NCBI GenBank assembly: GCA_027922465.2
Contig: BQMF02000327.1
Location: 434,001 to 498,000, forward strand
Direction of reading: 5' to 3'
DNA from: Turritopsis dohrnii
Taxonomy: Eukaryota; Cnidaria; Hydrozoa; Anthoathecata; Oceaniidae
DNA: 64,000 bases
Under the pieces are notes generated by a model, which worked only from the letters and a program-made list of their open reading frames with translations, did no database searches and was not told the origin of the DNA. Made by a program: the position numbers and the translations under genes. Within the stretch, counting starts at the first letter, position 1. Each line of letters starts with the position of its first letter. Shown one piece after another: positions 22,401 to 35,180 of the stretch.

Positions 22401-22811
22401 TCTCCAGTATACAATTTTTTCATAAGCGTCTTGTATATCACGGGAAACAGCGGAACTATCTTTATCACCCCACTTAAAGTTTGAGATCATGGGGGAGGAT
22501 GAAGCAATTTCAGCTGCGGTGATCGGTAGTAGCTCTAATTGCTGTGTAGTATCTGCTAATGCATTGATTGGTTGTCTTCTAGCTGCTTCTTGTACCGTAG
22601 TGTTTTCTTTTGCTTTCTTTATGACACATTGTCTAAGATGTTGGTTCATACCTCTGTAGGTGTTGAATGATCGTTTAGAACAGGAAGTACATTTAAACGT
22701 TACATTTTCTCTATCCGCAACTCTATCAGCGTTTTGCATGGAATTGGAATTATTGATTATATTCTCCATATCAGCACTGATATTCGATTGTTGAGAACGT
22801 ATATGCAACTA
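19491..22811 (-). mobile_element. Non-LTR retrotransposon with restriction-like endonuclease
   Basis: The element lies on the minus strand. A poly(A) tail appears as the T-rich run at about 19496-19538, just beyond a short 3' UTR following the stop at 19650. One long ORF, interrupted once, occupies 19650-22769. The 5' end is not defined; the frame is closed at 22811 and I see no repeat marking the boundary. The insertion lies at the 3' edge of the SLC22A18-like exon at 19222-19486. No target-site duplication is obvious. Confidence 0.8.
19650..22769 (-). pseudogene. RLE-type non-LTR retrotransposon polyprotein with one nonsense codon
   Basis: A single frame of 1040 codons runs from the ATG at 22769 (beginning MENIINN) to the stop at 19650. 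An in-frame TAA at 22140-22142 (codon 210) splits it; coding text resumes at once in the same frame (NRKRNIAQLSKEFQKLM). In order: an N-terminal C2HC zinc finger (C27, C30, H44, C48) as in DNA-binding ends of R2/NeSL-type elements; reverse transcriptase with RPIGVGEVLRR, VDAENAFNS, EEGTTQGDP-like SQEGTTQGDP and the catalytic FADD (about residue 530); then a CACG...H..SC knuckle followed by ARLDVSV...FLDIRGFDP, the layout of a restriction-like endonuclease. No apurinic-type endonuclease is present. This fits RLE-bearing clades (R2/NeSL/CRE/Hero group). Only one visible lesion implies recent insertion. Confidence 0.8.
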
Positions 22812-24503
22812 TCTTGCTTCAAAACATATCGATTTCATTCACTGGATATTTACGTCAATCAATAGCCGTTTAAAAAAACGTCCGCCATGTTTTTCTACGA
22901 TTAGTATAAGGAAAAGATACCTTTACATTGCGTTTGTTTTGATCGTTTCGTATTCGTTTTTATTATATACCTATAAGCTTTTTTTATCTACAATAAATTT
23001 GAATGTTCCGTATGATCGTGCAATAACTGATGCGATGTTACACGGTCGTTGTTGATATTCAACGGCGCAATACAATGTCTTTGGATTTTCGAATGCACTC
23101 TTTCGAACTTCTGAGCATTGAATAAGTTAACTGATTGAAAAAAAGAAGCAAAAATGTGTTATTGTAATTCTTTTTTGGTATATAATAAAACATATATTGC
23201 ATGCGTCGTTGAATATCAAACACCTCGAGTTAATAAATCGCAATATTCAATAAAAAGCCATGCAATATCTGTTTATTAATGTTTATTTTGATCAAGAAAC
23301 GATAGAAAACAACGAAAGTATTGCACGAAGATTTATTAATGTTTTTAGGGTAAGTTTGCTTTTGAAGTTTTTTGTTTTTTTAATTTGTTTTTCTTATAGT
23401 ATGGTTTCTGCATTACTACTTTTCCTTTAGAGAAGACAGATGAAAACCATATATAAACGATCGAAGAAATGAATACCATGGTTTTAAATCATGACGTTCT
23501 GGGTTCGTGCAGGTATAAAATTGTTCATTCAACTTACGCGTTTGGCTTTTATTTACGTTGGGGTATGGATTCGAGTTAAAGCGATTTTAATCTCTCTGTT
23601 GTGTTCCTGTTTTCTACTGTTTTGCTACTGTATATATATCGTATCGTGAAAGATGTATTATGAATATTTTGATGTGTTTCAGATCTTCCCATTAAGAAGT
23701 TTTTCTGTTCAGAACTCAGTATTGATAGTGAACTAAAATGCATTAGCCAAAATACCTACAGATTTTTAATTAAAAAGGTGAAAAGTGTTGTTTTTTCCGT
23801 ATTGACGTTATATTTTTTTATCACGGGGAACCATTGCATTGCATCTTCAATCGATACAATTTATTTTCAGAGTGAAAAAGCGGATGCACAGCACGTATTT
23901 TTATTTTTGATGGGTTTCAAATCTTCCAAGTAAAACGACTGTTCTGCTCTCCTATATTTAAAGTTTAAAGTACTTACAGCACTTACACCCTTTCTGTTCG
24001 TCATGCTGTGATTTAATTTTTTGAAACCATTTTTGAGACGTCACTTTCAGAATTAAAACCCGTAAAAAATTTTTTACACGGGATGCTAGTCTCCACTAAT
24101 ACTCCTCTACTATACTTGTCTCGTTTACCTTCAGTTATCATGCATAGCACGCAAGGTGGGATTTCTTTTTCACTGTTGTTTTTCTGTTGCCAAGCAACCG
24201 GTGTTAAGTAATTCTTTCAGAGTCAACCACCCACCCACAGGACAAACTTGGAAAGAAGTATTACTGTTATACATCGCCTATATTTGAAAATACTTTTATT
24301 TTTATCCTGTATAAAGATTCAGAAATAAATGAATAAACTTGCGTTGTAGGTGCCCAAATGGTTATCATGGATGTTACAACTAACGAAGGTATGCTTTAAA
24401 AAAATTCAACATTCAACCTGCAAATGGTTTTTGTCTTGAGCACTACTTTAATATACAAACAACGTAAGCGTGCATTACTTAAATCTGATTGATTTATTTT
24501 AAG
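22812..24503. other. No gene recognised
   Basis: AT-rich sequence between the retrotransposon and the next transporter exon remnant. By position it is the original intron of the SLC22A18-like gene. I see no exon or clear repeat in it. Confidence 0.35.
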
Positions 24504-24712
24504 AACGAGCTGGCGGGATTGGTTGATTAGGCATATCCTATGGTGCCGGCATGGTTTTTGGTCCGCTTATCGGCGGTTTCGTGACGGATCATTATTATTA
24601 ACAATTAGCAGCTGTTGTTGCAGCCATGTTGGGTTCTGCTCTTTGTATCGTCGTTGTCATGTGGTGTATACCCGGGTTACGAAAAGATTTAGGCCACAAT
24701 CATACCGAAAAG
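24504..24712 (+). pseudogene. SLC22A18-like MFS transporter remnant, exon B
   Basis: An acceptor (TTATTTTAAG) precedes the exon and a donor (AAAAG|GTAAAA) follows it. The frame reads ERAGGIG-stop-LGISYGAGMVFGPLIGGFVTDHYY-stop-QLAAVVAAMLGSALCIVVVM and then CIPGLRKDLG. This corresponds to the TM5-TM6 region of SLC22A18, whose equivalent is ERpaALGrLGl.fG.G...G.l.GG. Two in-frame stops are present: TGA at 24524-24526, where the family has Arg, so a CGA-to-TGA change is plausible, and TAA at 24599-24601. The copy is non-functional. Confidence 0.65.
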
Positions 24713-24724
24713 GTAAAATGACAT

Positions 24725-24815
24725 TTTGATTGATTGATTGATTGATTGATATTAATAATTTTGTTTGTTTGTTTGTTTGTTTGTTTGTTTATTTCTTTGT
24801 TTATTTCTTTGTTTA
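24725..24815 (+). repeat. TGAT and TTTG microsatellites in an intron remnant
   Basis: Five to six TTGA/TGAT units are followed by eight TTTG units and then TTTATTTCTTTG repeats that run into the acceptor TTTGTTTAG. The run acts as the polypyrimidine tract of the next exon remnant. Confidence 0.9.
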
Positions 24816-24816
24816 G

Positions 24817-25165
24817 ATGCTAACCACAAGCACAACATCAGCATCTTCGATTGGAAGAAGTATGCAAGTATTTTTCGTGCTCCCAACTTCACTTATCTAT
24901 TTTTGATAAAAATTGTCAGCGTCCTGCTCATTAGTATTTTCCAAGCCATGTTTTCTATTTTCGCCATGGATGTGTTTAAACTGAACAATCCGCAAGATGA
25001 CCATTTTGATCGGTTTATCAGTGTTGTTTTCGGATTATGCGGTTTCCGTTTAGATCGTGCAGGGTGTTTGCGTGTCGTTTTTTACAAAATGGTTCTCAGA
25101 TACCACACTCATCAAGTATTCGGTGTTGGTTACTGCAGTTGGCTAACTCACGCTGGTATGTCGTG
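24817..25165 (+). pseudogene. SLC22A18-like MFS transporter remnant, exon C
   Basis: After the acceptor at 24815-24816 the frame reads NISIFDWKKYASIFRAPNFT, YLFLIKIVSVLL and FQAMFSIFAMDVFKL. This matches the central loop and TM7 of SLC22A18 (F.l..i..llr.P....F..K.......lF..mFsi..md.F.L). At about 25010-25050 the frame slips; the continuation VQGVCVSFFTKWFSDTTLIK and YSVLVTAVG lies in another frame. The join from exon B is also one base out of phase. Later exons were not found. Exons A, B and C are read as one decayed gene. Confidence 0.65.
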
Positions 25166-25199
25166 TTACGTCCTGTTACGTCATAAACGTTATTGAGTG

Positions 25200-28130
25200 T
25201 TTGTTCCATGAATTACGTGATTCCTTTTATTTCGTTTGTTTTACTGAGGCTAGCAGACATTTCCAAAGTCTCAGTTTATATGCCGATATCTTGACAAACT
25301 ACTTTTACGGTATAACGGTAACGGCAACGTGAAGGAAATGTTGTAAAGGTCGCATATCACATAAAGAATTACACAGAAAATACTTTAAAAAATGCCCGTT
25401 GTGGCGGACTAAGAGACTAAATTCGAACTTTGTTATAAAATTCTTTTACTCATATCTTTGGCCTTTATTTTTTACTCACTGAAAGTTATTGGAGTGTAGG
25501 TGTTTGAATAGTTTTTAATGCACCTCTTAGTTTCGTTTTATCAAGCATTAAACTCTTTTATTCTAAGCATTAACGTTTATAAGCATATCTAGGCTAAGAC
25601 CCTTTAAATGGCCATCATAATATCAGCATATTATTAAAAGCTGGAACGAAAAACCAACACTATTTTTTAATAACAAGCTTTTCCTTTACATAACAAATCC
25701 GTCAATTACATCGAAAAAAAACACCTTTGTTCTCATCGATCAATTCAGACAGTAGAATCTGTTAAACAAATTGGATGATGGAAGTTAATCCTAAAGTTAT
25801 TACACAATATGTTTCAAGATATTCTTCAGTGCGTAAAGCTTTATTAAAAACGTTCCTGACGATGTTCTGCGGATGCAGAACGAAATATTGAATTAAATAA
25901 TAATCAAAATGAAACTTCTCGTTATTCTCTTTTTAACAATATGTTTCTTAAATACGAACAATAAGGAATAGCACTTGTGCCGGCACGAAAAGAGATAATC
26001 ATATGTAAACAACAGAAAAGTCCGAGCAATGAGGGCAGCCAGTGTCTTTTTAAACTAATATTTAGGCAAAACAAGATTAGATTTGAAGAAAAAAACATTT
26101 ACCAATGATTTTGCGATAAAAATAATCAATAATTTCATTGAAAAAAAAATTGACCTCCATTCCCATTTAACAAATCGTTTTGTTATGTGTATCAAATTTA
26201 GGTTACGTGATCTCCCCAAGACATAATCTACACCCTATAACTGACGTCTGTTCAAAATTTCATTTTGTTTTCTGGAATTAGTGACTGTTTAGCTAGTTTT
26301 CCTGTACTATTTAGCCTTTCTAGGACCATAAAATTCGAAAACCTATTCGGTTGTCACTATCCAAGCACAGTGATGAAATATGCGAGAAAGAGAAATTCTG
26401 GGCTTCCTAAAAGACCGTCTTTGTCGGGATATTTAAATTGTGCCACTAATCAGGCCCGAAATCAACCCAAAACATGTTTTTACAAAAGTCCTTAAAGTCC
26501 AAACTTTTCGGACAGAAAATCTTCAAAACAAATCAAAACTCCGGAAAGCTTTTCCTGCCGAAAGTTCTCGTTGTTACTGTATGTCTTCTAAGTTAATAGA
26601 TTGTGCTCTACATTACCTTTGATCATTATGGACAGCATCTTAAGTGTTTCGTCACTGTTTCGGCTGATTTGTCTGACAAGTGAATTGATATTACTGCGTA
26701 GAGATTGAATATTTGGTTCTACAAATATTTTTTACTATTTCAAATACCATACATATACCAGTTAAGTCACTTAATAATTGAAATAAATTAAGAAATACAA
26801 AGTTAAGCGTTAACATGAAAGTGATGTTTTATATGAAAAAATAAATGCTTCAGAAAATGCAAAAACTGATCCTCGACAATACGCCTCTCTCGTAAGTGTG
26901 TGAAATAAACGCAATTTTTAAGAACACGACTATTCTCGAGAGCAAACCGTTTCCAGCTGACAAGTTTAAAACAAACGAACTAAAAGTACCGTTGTAAAGG
27001 TATATCTTCATGTAAATTCGAAATTCAAGCCAGACCAACTAGAAAATTTTCTCAAAATTTTCAATTTATTTAAAAAAATCATCATCAGGAAGTAATAAAA
27101 AAAAATTCTAAAAAAAAAACTTTATATAACCTAAAAGCAGACACGGGAAAATATTTATATGTATCAACAAAGCTTTACGGCCAATTCTCTCCATGGAAAG
27201 TGCCACCCGGATGATTGCCCCAGTAAAATGTCCTCGAACCAAGCTTTACATAAAAATTTGTTTCACACTATTTCACATCATATCGAACTAAAGTATCTAA
27301 TCCACACAAAATGGGATCGACATAACGGATTTATTTGTTGAGTCATTGCAAGTTTTCTTGAGATTTCTGAATAAAGCCATTCTCTTCCAGAATAATAGGT
27401 TGTCATTTGTTCCTTAGCTTGTTCTCTTTAGCAAAATAGTGTCACTAATTTCCGAATTCTTTATATTCCGTTGCGCACTTTGCTCTTTGTTATGCGACAT
27501 TTTTGTTCATCGTCTCAAACCGTAACCCACAATGTGTTGTTAATATGACTATACAAGTCAGTATAAGCAAACTTTCTCGGTAGCAGCAGATAACGAGCCT
27601 TCGTTCTGAACTAGAATCGTGATTGACAATGTTCGCATCATTTAAGGTGAACCACAATTGAAATGAATTCCCTTTCAATATTTCGACGTGGGCTTTTTGT
27701 GGGATCTATATCATTCTATCCCACACGCCTCACAAATTATTGGCATTATTTGCAATCATCTTAGCGCACAAAGTCGGCGAGTCTTAAGTGGCCAATTTTT
27801 TTTTTGGCTCCAACGACTATATAGTTACCGTTTCTGAAACGTATCAAGCGAAAGTTTGCAGGTTACGATACAAAGCAGTGTGTGCAGTTATAAGAATTTA
27901 CTTTCTGATTTTCGTAGTTCAAACAAAATTGGTCTCTGGTTTACCAACATGATTTCCATCCCAATCGAAGAAAAAATCGTTACGTGCAACTGATTAGTTG
28001 TCTGTTAATTTGAAAAAGTCTATCATTTATCTCCAATACTGGACCGTATACTTTAAAATAATATTTAATATAATATATTATAAAAATATAAAAACATTAT
28101 TTATATTATAAAACAAAAACAATAATTCAA
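25200..28130. other. No gene recognised
   Basis: AT-rich, with many short frames that lack conserved motifs. A strongly AT-rich palindromic tract (TATTTAATATAATATATTATA) lies at about 28060-28085. No exon, RNA gene or element can be supported. Confidence 0.35.
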
Positions 28131-28134
28131 GGGT

Positions 28135-28362
28135 CCAGGAAGAAAGTTTGCCCTACAAAGGAAATAGTTAGTGAAGTAAACACGTACCCAAATTTTGTAT
28201 TAGATACTGGCCGTTATGGTACGTCATCATATCGCCAAAAACAAAAACTTAAACAAGATGAATTGGAAGCGCTCCCAACAGCCATTAGTCAAAAAACAGC
28301 ATCTACCTCCTTACAAAAGGCCAAAGAAAACACATTGGAAAAGCAGAAACCGCGTTGTATTG
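28135..28362 (+). other. Possible orphan coding segment without a start codon
   Basis: One frame stays open for about 75 codons and is unusually rich in Lys/Gln/Glu for this region (for example VNTYPNFVLDTGRYGTSSY, followed by QKQKLKQDELEAL). It has no ATG and no clear splice sites, and lies between two AT-rich tracts of similar text (28060-28115 and 28365-28410). It may be an exon or a processed fragment. I recognise no family. Confidence 0.2.
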
Positions 28363-28409
28363 AAATAACATATTATTTATAATATATTATGTATTATATT
28401 ACAAAAAAT

Positions 28410-30000
28410 AATGCAACGTAAATAACGTAATAGGCATATTTAAAAACTACTTTCATCTGCTACCATATTTACTTAATGATATGTGCCATTTTAGGTAAAC
28501 ATCAATTTATATTTCGTAACAATTATGATTATTTTGCCGACTCCAGGATAAAAACTTCTGGTTATCCCAGGCCAAATGGGATTGACTACTATCTAATTAT
28601 CCAGAAGAAGCCATATAGATAGGCATAATAATACCTGTTACAAGGAGGCGCCTGGTATCAAAACTGGTGCAACATGAACAAATATTTGGGATGGGGTAAG
28701 TCATCAGAATTTTACGAATAGAATTGATTTTGAATTGAAGCAAAATGCGTGAGAACGTTCCATTTAAACATGCATTGTTCATGAACAATTATTTATACGC
28801 ACAGTTACTGCAAAAAAAGGTCTCTTGCGGTTGTTTGCCAACTAATAGCATAAAATCATTTGGTTAACTCGAGCAAAATAGGATTAAGTACTGTCCAATT
28901 GATTTAATAATTGGTATGGTAGTGTATGTATGTTACAGAGAGATATAAATATTATCAGTGAATAAAAAATTCCAAGATTCCAAGTAATCGCAGTAAAAAG
29001 ATGAAAAAATGATGTGAAAGATGCATTGGAGTATGCGTCTACAAAGCATTCTTAATTTGCTTTGATGACTTGGGAAAAAGATATTATAAACATTTTCATG
29101 GATAAGTTTCCATGTTTATCGAAACTCAGCAACCTATAAAGAAGACCTGAAGACTTTAGGATGAATCATAGTTACTTTGCTAATCTCAACAGTGTTATGG
29201 CACTCTCAAAAAAGATAATCAGAGGATTTGAAAAAAGGCGAAACCATTATGAAAATTGAAGCAGAACTTTAGTGAAAAAAGAAATATAATTTGCCTCTTC
29301 CCTCAACCATCAGTGTTGTGCTGTATCCATAGCACAGCCACAAAGCCTTGAAACATTGATTTTGAAGAAAGGGGGTCAATTCAAGCTCCAAATTAAACTT
29401 TTGCCACTATTTTTGTCCAGAAATGTAGTTTAAATATGTAAACCCTGGGAAAAGCAGGGAACTTTTATAAAGATAACATAACTGTCAATATCTGGATATA
29501 TCAAAAGTTGCAGCAATTAAAAAAACGGTTTTCGAATTTTGTACTTGAATTGTCAAAGTGTATGCGATTTGTTTTAGCCATCAATCTATGTGTAGGAACC
29601 ATTCTCACCTGTTATGTATTCAGTATGAATACATAAGAACTGCATCTTTACTTTTACTTACCAAACTTTATATTTCGAGTTGACTTCATTTCGACTTTCT
29701 CTTGGAAAGGAACAGACAAGATGAAACACATGGGTAAAGAAAAAACGTTTAATCTCATGCTCAAATACATTTCCCGAGCAGAAAAAGTATGTAAATAAAA
29801 CTTCGACATTCTAATAAGTAAATGTTATGCAAAATTTTCATGATAATTTATACAGCTAGAATGACATAAGCTTGTTAATACCTAAGAAACCCCTCAAAAA
29901 AACGTCAAATAGTACTTACTAATAGCCGTTGTAATGTTGACCTCAAACATGCTACAATTGCCCAAACTCCGTAATCAATGTCACAGTGTTAATGAAGAAT
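28410..30000. other. No gene recognised; 3' flank of the large minus-strand gene
   Basis: AT-rich sequence with no convincing exon. The part next to 30005 is presumably the 3' UTR of the minus-strand receptor-like gene. Confidence 0.35.
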
Positions 30001-30004
30001 CTCA

Positions 30005-33000
30005 TTATGTAAATTTCTTGCGTTGATGTTTTCTTTTTCGTTTCGTCAGCATCACATAATATTTGGAAATTATTTGATAAAAGCCATACAGTATTAAAAA
30101 CACGACTGGATTTAAAATATATTGGAATGTATGTTGCATCAATTCGAGTTTCTTCATCATGACGTCATCATTTAAATTGTGAAGGTACGATATCGCTCTG
30201 TACAAGTCAATGTTAACAAACGTGAGAAGACAAGCAAAAGATAATGTTTCTAAATAATTTACGAACTGTTCCTTATATGGCAAGACCCTCACATGAATAA
30301 GCATGAAAATGAGAAGGACTGGTGTTATAATTCCAATGCGATACAGAGGATTGATGAAATAAACACAACAGACCATAGTAATGAATCTAAAAAATAGTTT
30401 CCAAGAATCCCAAATTATAAAATGTTCGCTGTTTGAAGTCTTACGAAATGGATCTTCAAATAATTCAAGTAAACTTATTCTCAGAATATTTTCTGTTTGT
30501 AATACATGATCATTTTCTCTTTTTCGGATTTTCAAGCATAGATAGTAAAGGGTCGACATGAATGGCAGACACAAACACAAGAGAAATTTCTTGGGAGATA
30601 TGAGGTTTGTTTTCAACATAGATATCGTTAAATGCAAGCCAAATGGAAATGGAACAACCCAGAAACAGAAGAATATCAACGTTGAAATTTGCCATCGTGT
30701 CCAACATTTGATTTCACCGTTAACATACAAAACATAATTTTCGTTAATCCTTTGGCAATTAATCATGGTCATAGAAAACAATGCAAGTGATTTGTAGCTC
30801 ATTAACAGCAAACGCACAAATGCTATGTATAATGAATGATGATATTTGCAATCTTTTCTCTTTAGAGGTATGTCAGATGTAATGAAAGCGTCTGTTTGAA
30901 CATTGGCTTCTCCTTTGGTTTGATTAGTGTTACTACTGAACGTAGTTCGTATCTTTCGATAAACACAATAAAAAAGAACCAGCAGGCTTAAAACCAACAT
31001 TATTACTCCGAAAAACACAACATGCCTTAGAAGAAGCTTTGAAATAATTTGTAACCCAAACATTGGACAAACCTCAATTGGAAGTTCAAACACGTCCACG
31101 TTGAAAATACTTGTTAGGATTTCATCAACAAATGTCTTTTTCCGATCATATCCTGTGTTGATTTGAAAAAGTGCTTTCATTTGGTAAAACGATGTTAAAG
31201 TATTGATAATTCCAAATATCAGAGCTTTATCATTCTGGCCTCCTGTAGATGGATTACCATCTTTTAAACTGCTTTCCTCAGTAAAGGGCTCATTGATTAA
31301 GTCATTATTGATGCTCATCATATCAGACAGTATTTGATCGTCATCTTTGTTGTACAAGACAACAAGATGTCCAAAATGTCCCTTCTTTGTAAATTTCTTT
31401 GCCCAAAAACTAAACAATCTTTTAAATAATGACCGACATTTTTTATATAGATTTGAAATTTCTCCTATCAACATTGCAAAAGAAACGTATAAAGCTGCAA
31501 ACAAAAGTTGTAAAAGCCAGAAGGTCAATCTTCGTTTGCATGTTCTTTCTGGAATGCACTTCATTGAGAAATAATCCAGTTGATAGCCTTTGCTGCAAAC
31601 GCCACATAACACACCTTCTCTGTGATGGTTACAAGTAGAATATGAAATACATTTCACCCCATGTCTGGAGCAACAGTATTGTTCTGGACATGACAGAAAC
31701 GAAACTTGATTCTTGTTATTCATGTAGCCCCAATAGTTGTCCTTAGATACAATACCGTTATTGCAAATCCCACCAGTTGGACACTTGAAGCATTTCTCCT
31801 TTTGCTGTGTAGATGAATCATTAGTCCAATGCAAATTGACAGGGGAAAGATTGATTTTCCTTTGAACTTCTAATACCGAATAAGATCCTATTGCACAGCT
31901 TCTGCAAAAATAATGATTTTGGTATCCCATAGATTCCAGAAGTACTTTTTCCATGTAATAATTAGTTGGACAGGTTATGCGAAAATCAAGATACATGTAA
32001 GCAGAGTATCTTGGTGCAAATGCCAAAGCAAATACTGGTGAAACTGTTGGCATTGGCAATAAGAGTAGTGAAACATTGTCCATTTGTATATGTGGTAATT
32101 GGCCCATGTTTAACTGCACCAACGTACCACTGCTTGTGATCGTCACATTTTGAAAAATTATGTGTTCAGACGAAGTCTCTACAGAAATTACGAAATAACG
32201 CAGGATCGTTGATATGATGCTTATATTGCTATGCCTTGCATAAATTTGAAGAGGTTTAAAATTGCGACCAAAGAAAGTCGCATGATTGAAAACTACAGTC
32301 GACCAGAAAATGTTTAAACCATATGTTGTTTTGACATTTGAAACGTGAAATTCTTCAAAATATGTCTTTGTTGCATTTTCAATCTCGATAATGGCTGACA
32401 TGCTTGTAATATTTTGAATTGCTACTTTTTTTAAGTTTGTTTGATTAAAGAGGAAAAGGATTAATGGGTAAAATGGGTAAAATGAAGTAATATCTTTTAT
32501 AAGTACATTCTCTAAATGGATATTACAGTTAATTGCGCTTAAAAAACGGAAAAGGTCTGATTGTTTAACAATAACTCCGTTTACATGACACTGACTATTT
32601 GATGTTGACAACACTGTAGCAGCGTTAAGATTATGCAGAATCAAGTTCACTAACGTTATATTGGGAGAGCTATTGATCAAAAAAATTTCATTTCCCAGTT
32701 TTGGCATTTTGCTACTATCATAGATGTCAGATATTTGAGTCTTTGTAATAAGTGCTGTGCTGTTTGTAAAAGCAAATAAGGTTCTTTTGTTTCGTAAAAA
32801 AGTGCAATTTATATCATGAAAGACAATATTCGTACAGTTGGAGATTAACAGAATAGATACGTCTGTACTGTTTGATATACTTGTGTTATGTATGGTACCA
32901 AAGCTTTCCCAAATAAACATTGACAAAATATTCTTTGCATTTCGGATGTTGGTATTTTGTACATTTACTGTACTCTTGTAAACGCTTATCAGTGCTTCAG

Positions 33001-34869
33001 TTTCAAAACTTGAGGAGCCGTTTCTAAATGTTGTATTATACATTGTTAATACAGAATTTCTCTGTAACTTACAGATAAGAGTATTGTATGTATTTGATAT
33101 ATCCGTTGCAACAATGGTGACATTGCTGTTCTTAATAATATATGTATAGAAATCCATTACTTGGCAATTTACTTGTCTTAGCGTCACGTCACTAATGTAA
33201 CCTGTGCTGGACCTTATACTTATCAATGATCTTAGGTCATTAATCATGATATTCTTGTAAATGATATTGTATATTTTGATGTTAGAGAAATTAGCATCTA
33301 GTATTTTTACGTTGAAACTATTTTCAACATTTGTTCTGTTAAGTTTTACTTCGCTGTTATTCGCAAGGACCAGATACGTGAAAGATTCATTAATGGAAGG
33401 TGAGTAATTGTCATAAATACTAGTATTTTCTAAAACAACATCTGAATCGCGGATGGTAGAAACTGCTGTTATATTTCTGTCACCTTTTATAATGGTATTG
33501 TAAATTTTTGCACTGCAATTACGTATATATAAAACAATCATGTTAATATTATTAGATGCAACAGTACCATTCATAAAAACGGAGCTCGCTAATAAAATTA
33601 AAAGGTGATTGATGGTAAATGGATTAAACGGGCACATTATGTCGTGATTTCCGTGAAATTCAAGTCTCCTCAGATATATATTGGAATACTTAATGAATGC
33701 AATTGGCCTTCGTTTGCATGACTTCATTATGACTTCTTTAAATTCATTATTTTCTATGACAGCATGTGAAGATGATTGAATTCCTAACAGAATACGAGTT
33801 GATATTCCCGAAAATATACAGTCCTTGACATGAACATTCGGTATTCTACGGATTGCTAGCTGTGTGTCATTAAGGAAGTTGCTGCTGTGAACTATAAAGG
33901 ACAATTTCCCATTTTTGGCAATTATAGTTGAGTGATAAAAAGTAACATTAGTAATATAGAAATTAGAAGAATGATTTCTTAGGTTTCCCTTTAAAGAAGT
34001 CAGTTGTACAGAGCTGGAATAAAAAAAGGAATTTGATATCTGAAAGATTGTTGAGATGATTGAAAGCTGGATATATGTTTCATTTATTACAGAGTTTGAG
34101 ATGGTCACTTTAGTGTTGAATATGTGATGATAGCGTTGCTGAAAATTGATGAAAGTAGACGTAAAATTTGTAGAGTCTATTGAGACATTAACTGCTCCAA
34201 TGAAGGATATTGATGAGAAATTTTGAAAAGTGGAGATAAATGTCGAGTTTTCTATAGTAAGGTAACCCTGAGTGGAAAAAAACTGCAGATTTGAAGAAAA
34301 TATTGTTCCTGCAAGATGCACCTGGATTAGACTTGAGCCAATATATGAAATACTTTGGGATATAGTGCAGTTCTCAATAAAGAGCAACTGATGATTGTTG
34401 AATGTAGAATTGACTACAACCGTTTGGACCATTTTAAATTTTGTTTCAAATACTGAATTTTTCAACATGATTTGGGTCTTGCCATTGATTGACTGTTTGC
34501 TTGTTGTGTATAAGCCAATATCTAGAAATTGTAATCCTTCCACGAATACGAATATTTTGGGGATATTTTTCCCAACCAGCAGGTGATGACAATTATCGGT
34601 ACCTGTCAAAACTGGTGGGAAGTTACTGTTTTGATTTCTTAGAATAGTAATGTTAACAGCATCATGTCCATTCAGAAACAACTCTTCCTTTATCATATAA
34701 CGGAACTGTTTGGTCATACCACCATCAACAATAATAACGCCATTATATTTAATGATGGTAGACAGTGTATATTCCAAAGACTTACATGGATAGCTTGAAA
34801 GTCCACAGCCAAGGTTGTCTTCTCCAAATATGGACACGTGTATGCGATCTCCTTTCACAAGGTTCATAG
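30005..34869 (-). CDS. Large secreted/membrane beta-helix protein with multi-pass C-terminus (main exon)
   Basis: The main exon of a two-exon minus-strand gene. The ATG at 34867 lies 2 nt after an acceptor (TTTTATTTTTAG), and the 34-nt exon at 37633-37666 joins in phase, giving 1632 aa. After the signal peptide, about 950 residues of degenerate repeats rich in N, T, S and I (NSTF, ENCTIS, NVTF, ISNSTD) look like a right-handed parallel beta-helix, heavily N-glycosylatable. A Cys-rich module follows (CRSC, CFKCPTGGICNNG, EQYCCSRHGVKC, REGVLCGVCSKGYQLDYFS). About nine hydrophobic segments occupy the last third, with a long cytoplasmic loop between the first two. Such beta-helix plus LCGVC plus multi-TM proteins occur in cnidarians and several protists and are largely uncharacterised. 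A surface receptor or adhesion role is inferred. The frame is intact. Confidence 0.75.
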
Positions 34870-35104
34870 CTAAAAATAAAATTTAGCTAAAAAATAGTCG
34901 TTCTAGCACTGTAAAACACATTTTCAAAAATATGATAAAACATTATTTGGAATGTTAAAGCAGACGCTTGCAAACTTATATTAAGCCGTTCATTTTTTTT
35001 TGGTCATGACTAAAAGTAAATATGAATGTCAATACGAGTGTTGATTTTCTCTACTAGTATATGGTAACGAGATTAAAATACAGATTTTGGGGCCATAGTG
35101 TAGT

Positions 35105-35175
35105 GGTTTTCATTCTCGGAATTCGAGCGAGAGGTCCTCCAGGGAGCACAGGCCCTTGATTGTGTTTGTGTCACT
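35105..35175 (+). other. tRNA-like/SINE-head-like sequence
   Basis: GGGGCCATAGTGTAGTGGTT resembles a tRNA A-box region (TRGYnnARnnGG). It is followed by a short TCTCG...CGAGA stem and a 3' GGCCC that can pair with the start. The B-box is poor, so a functional tRNA is unlikely. A tRNA-derived SINE remnant is possible. Confidence 0.25.
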
Positions 35176-35180
35176 CAAGA

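Noticed and set aside
35105..35175. Functional tRNA gene
   Set aside because: The A-box is good but the B-box is poor and the T-arm does not fold properly. At best it is a SINE head.
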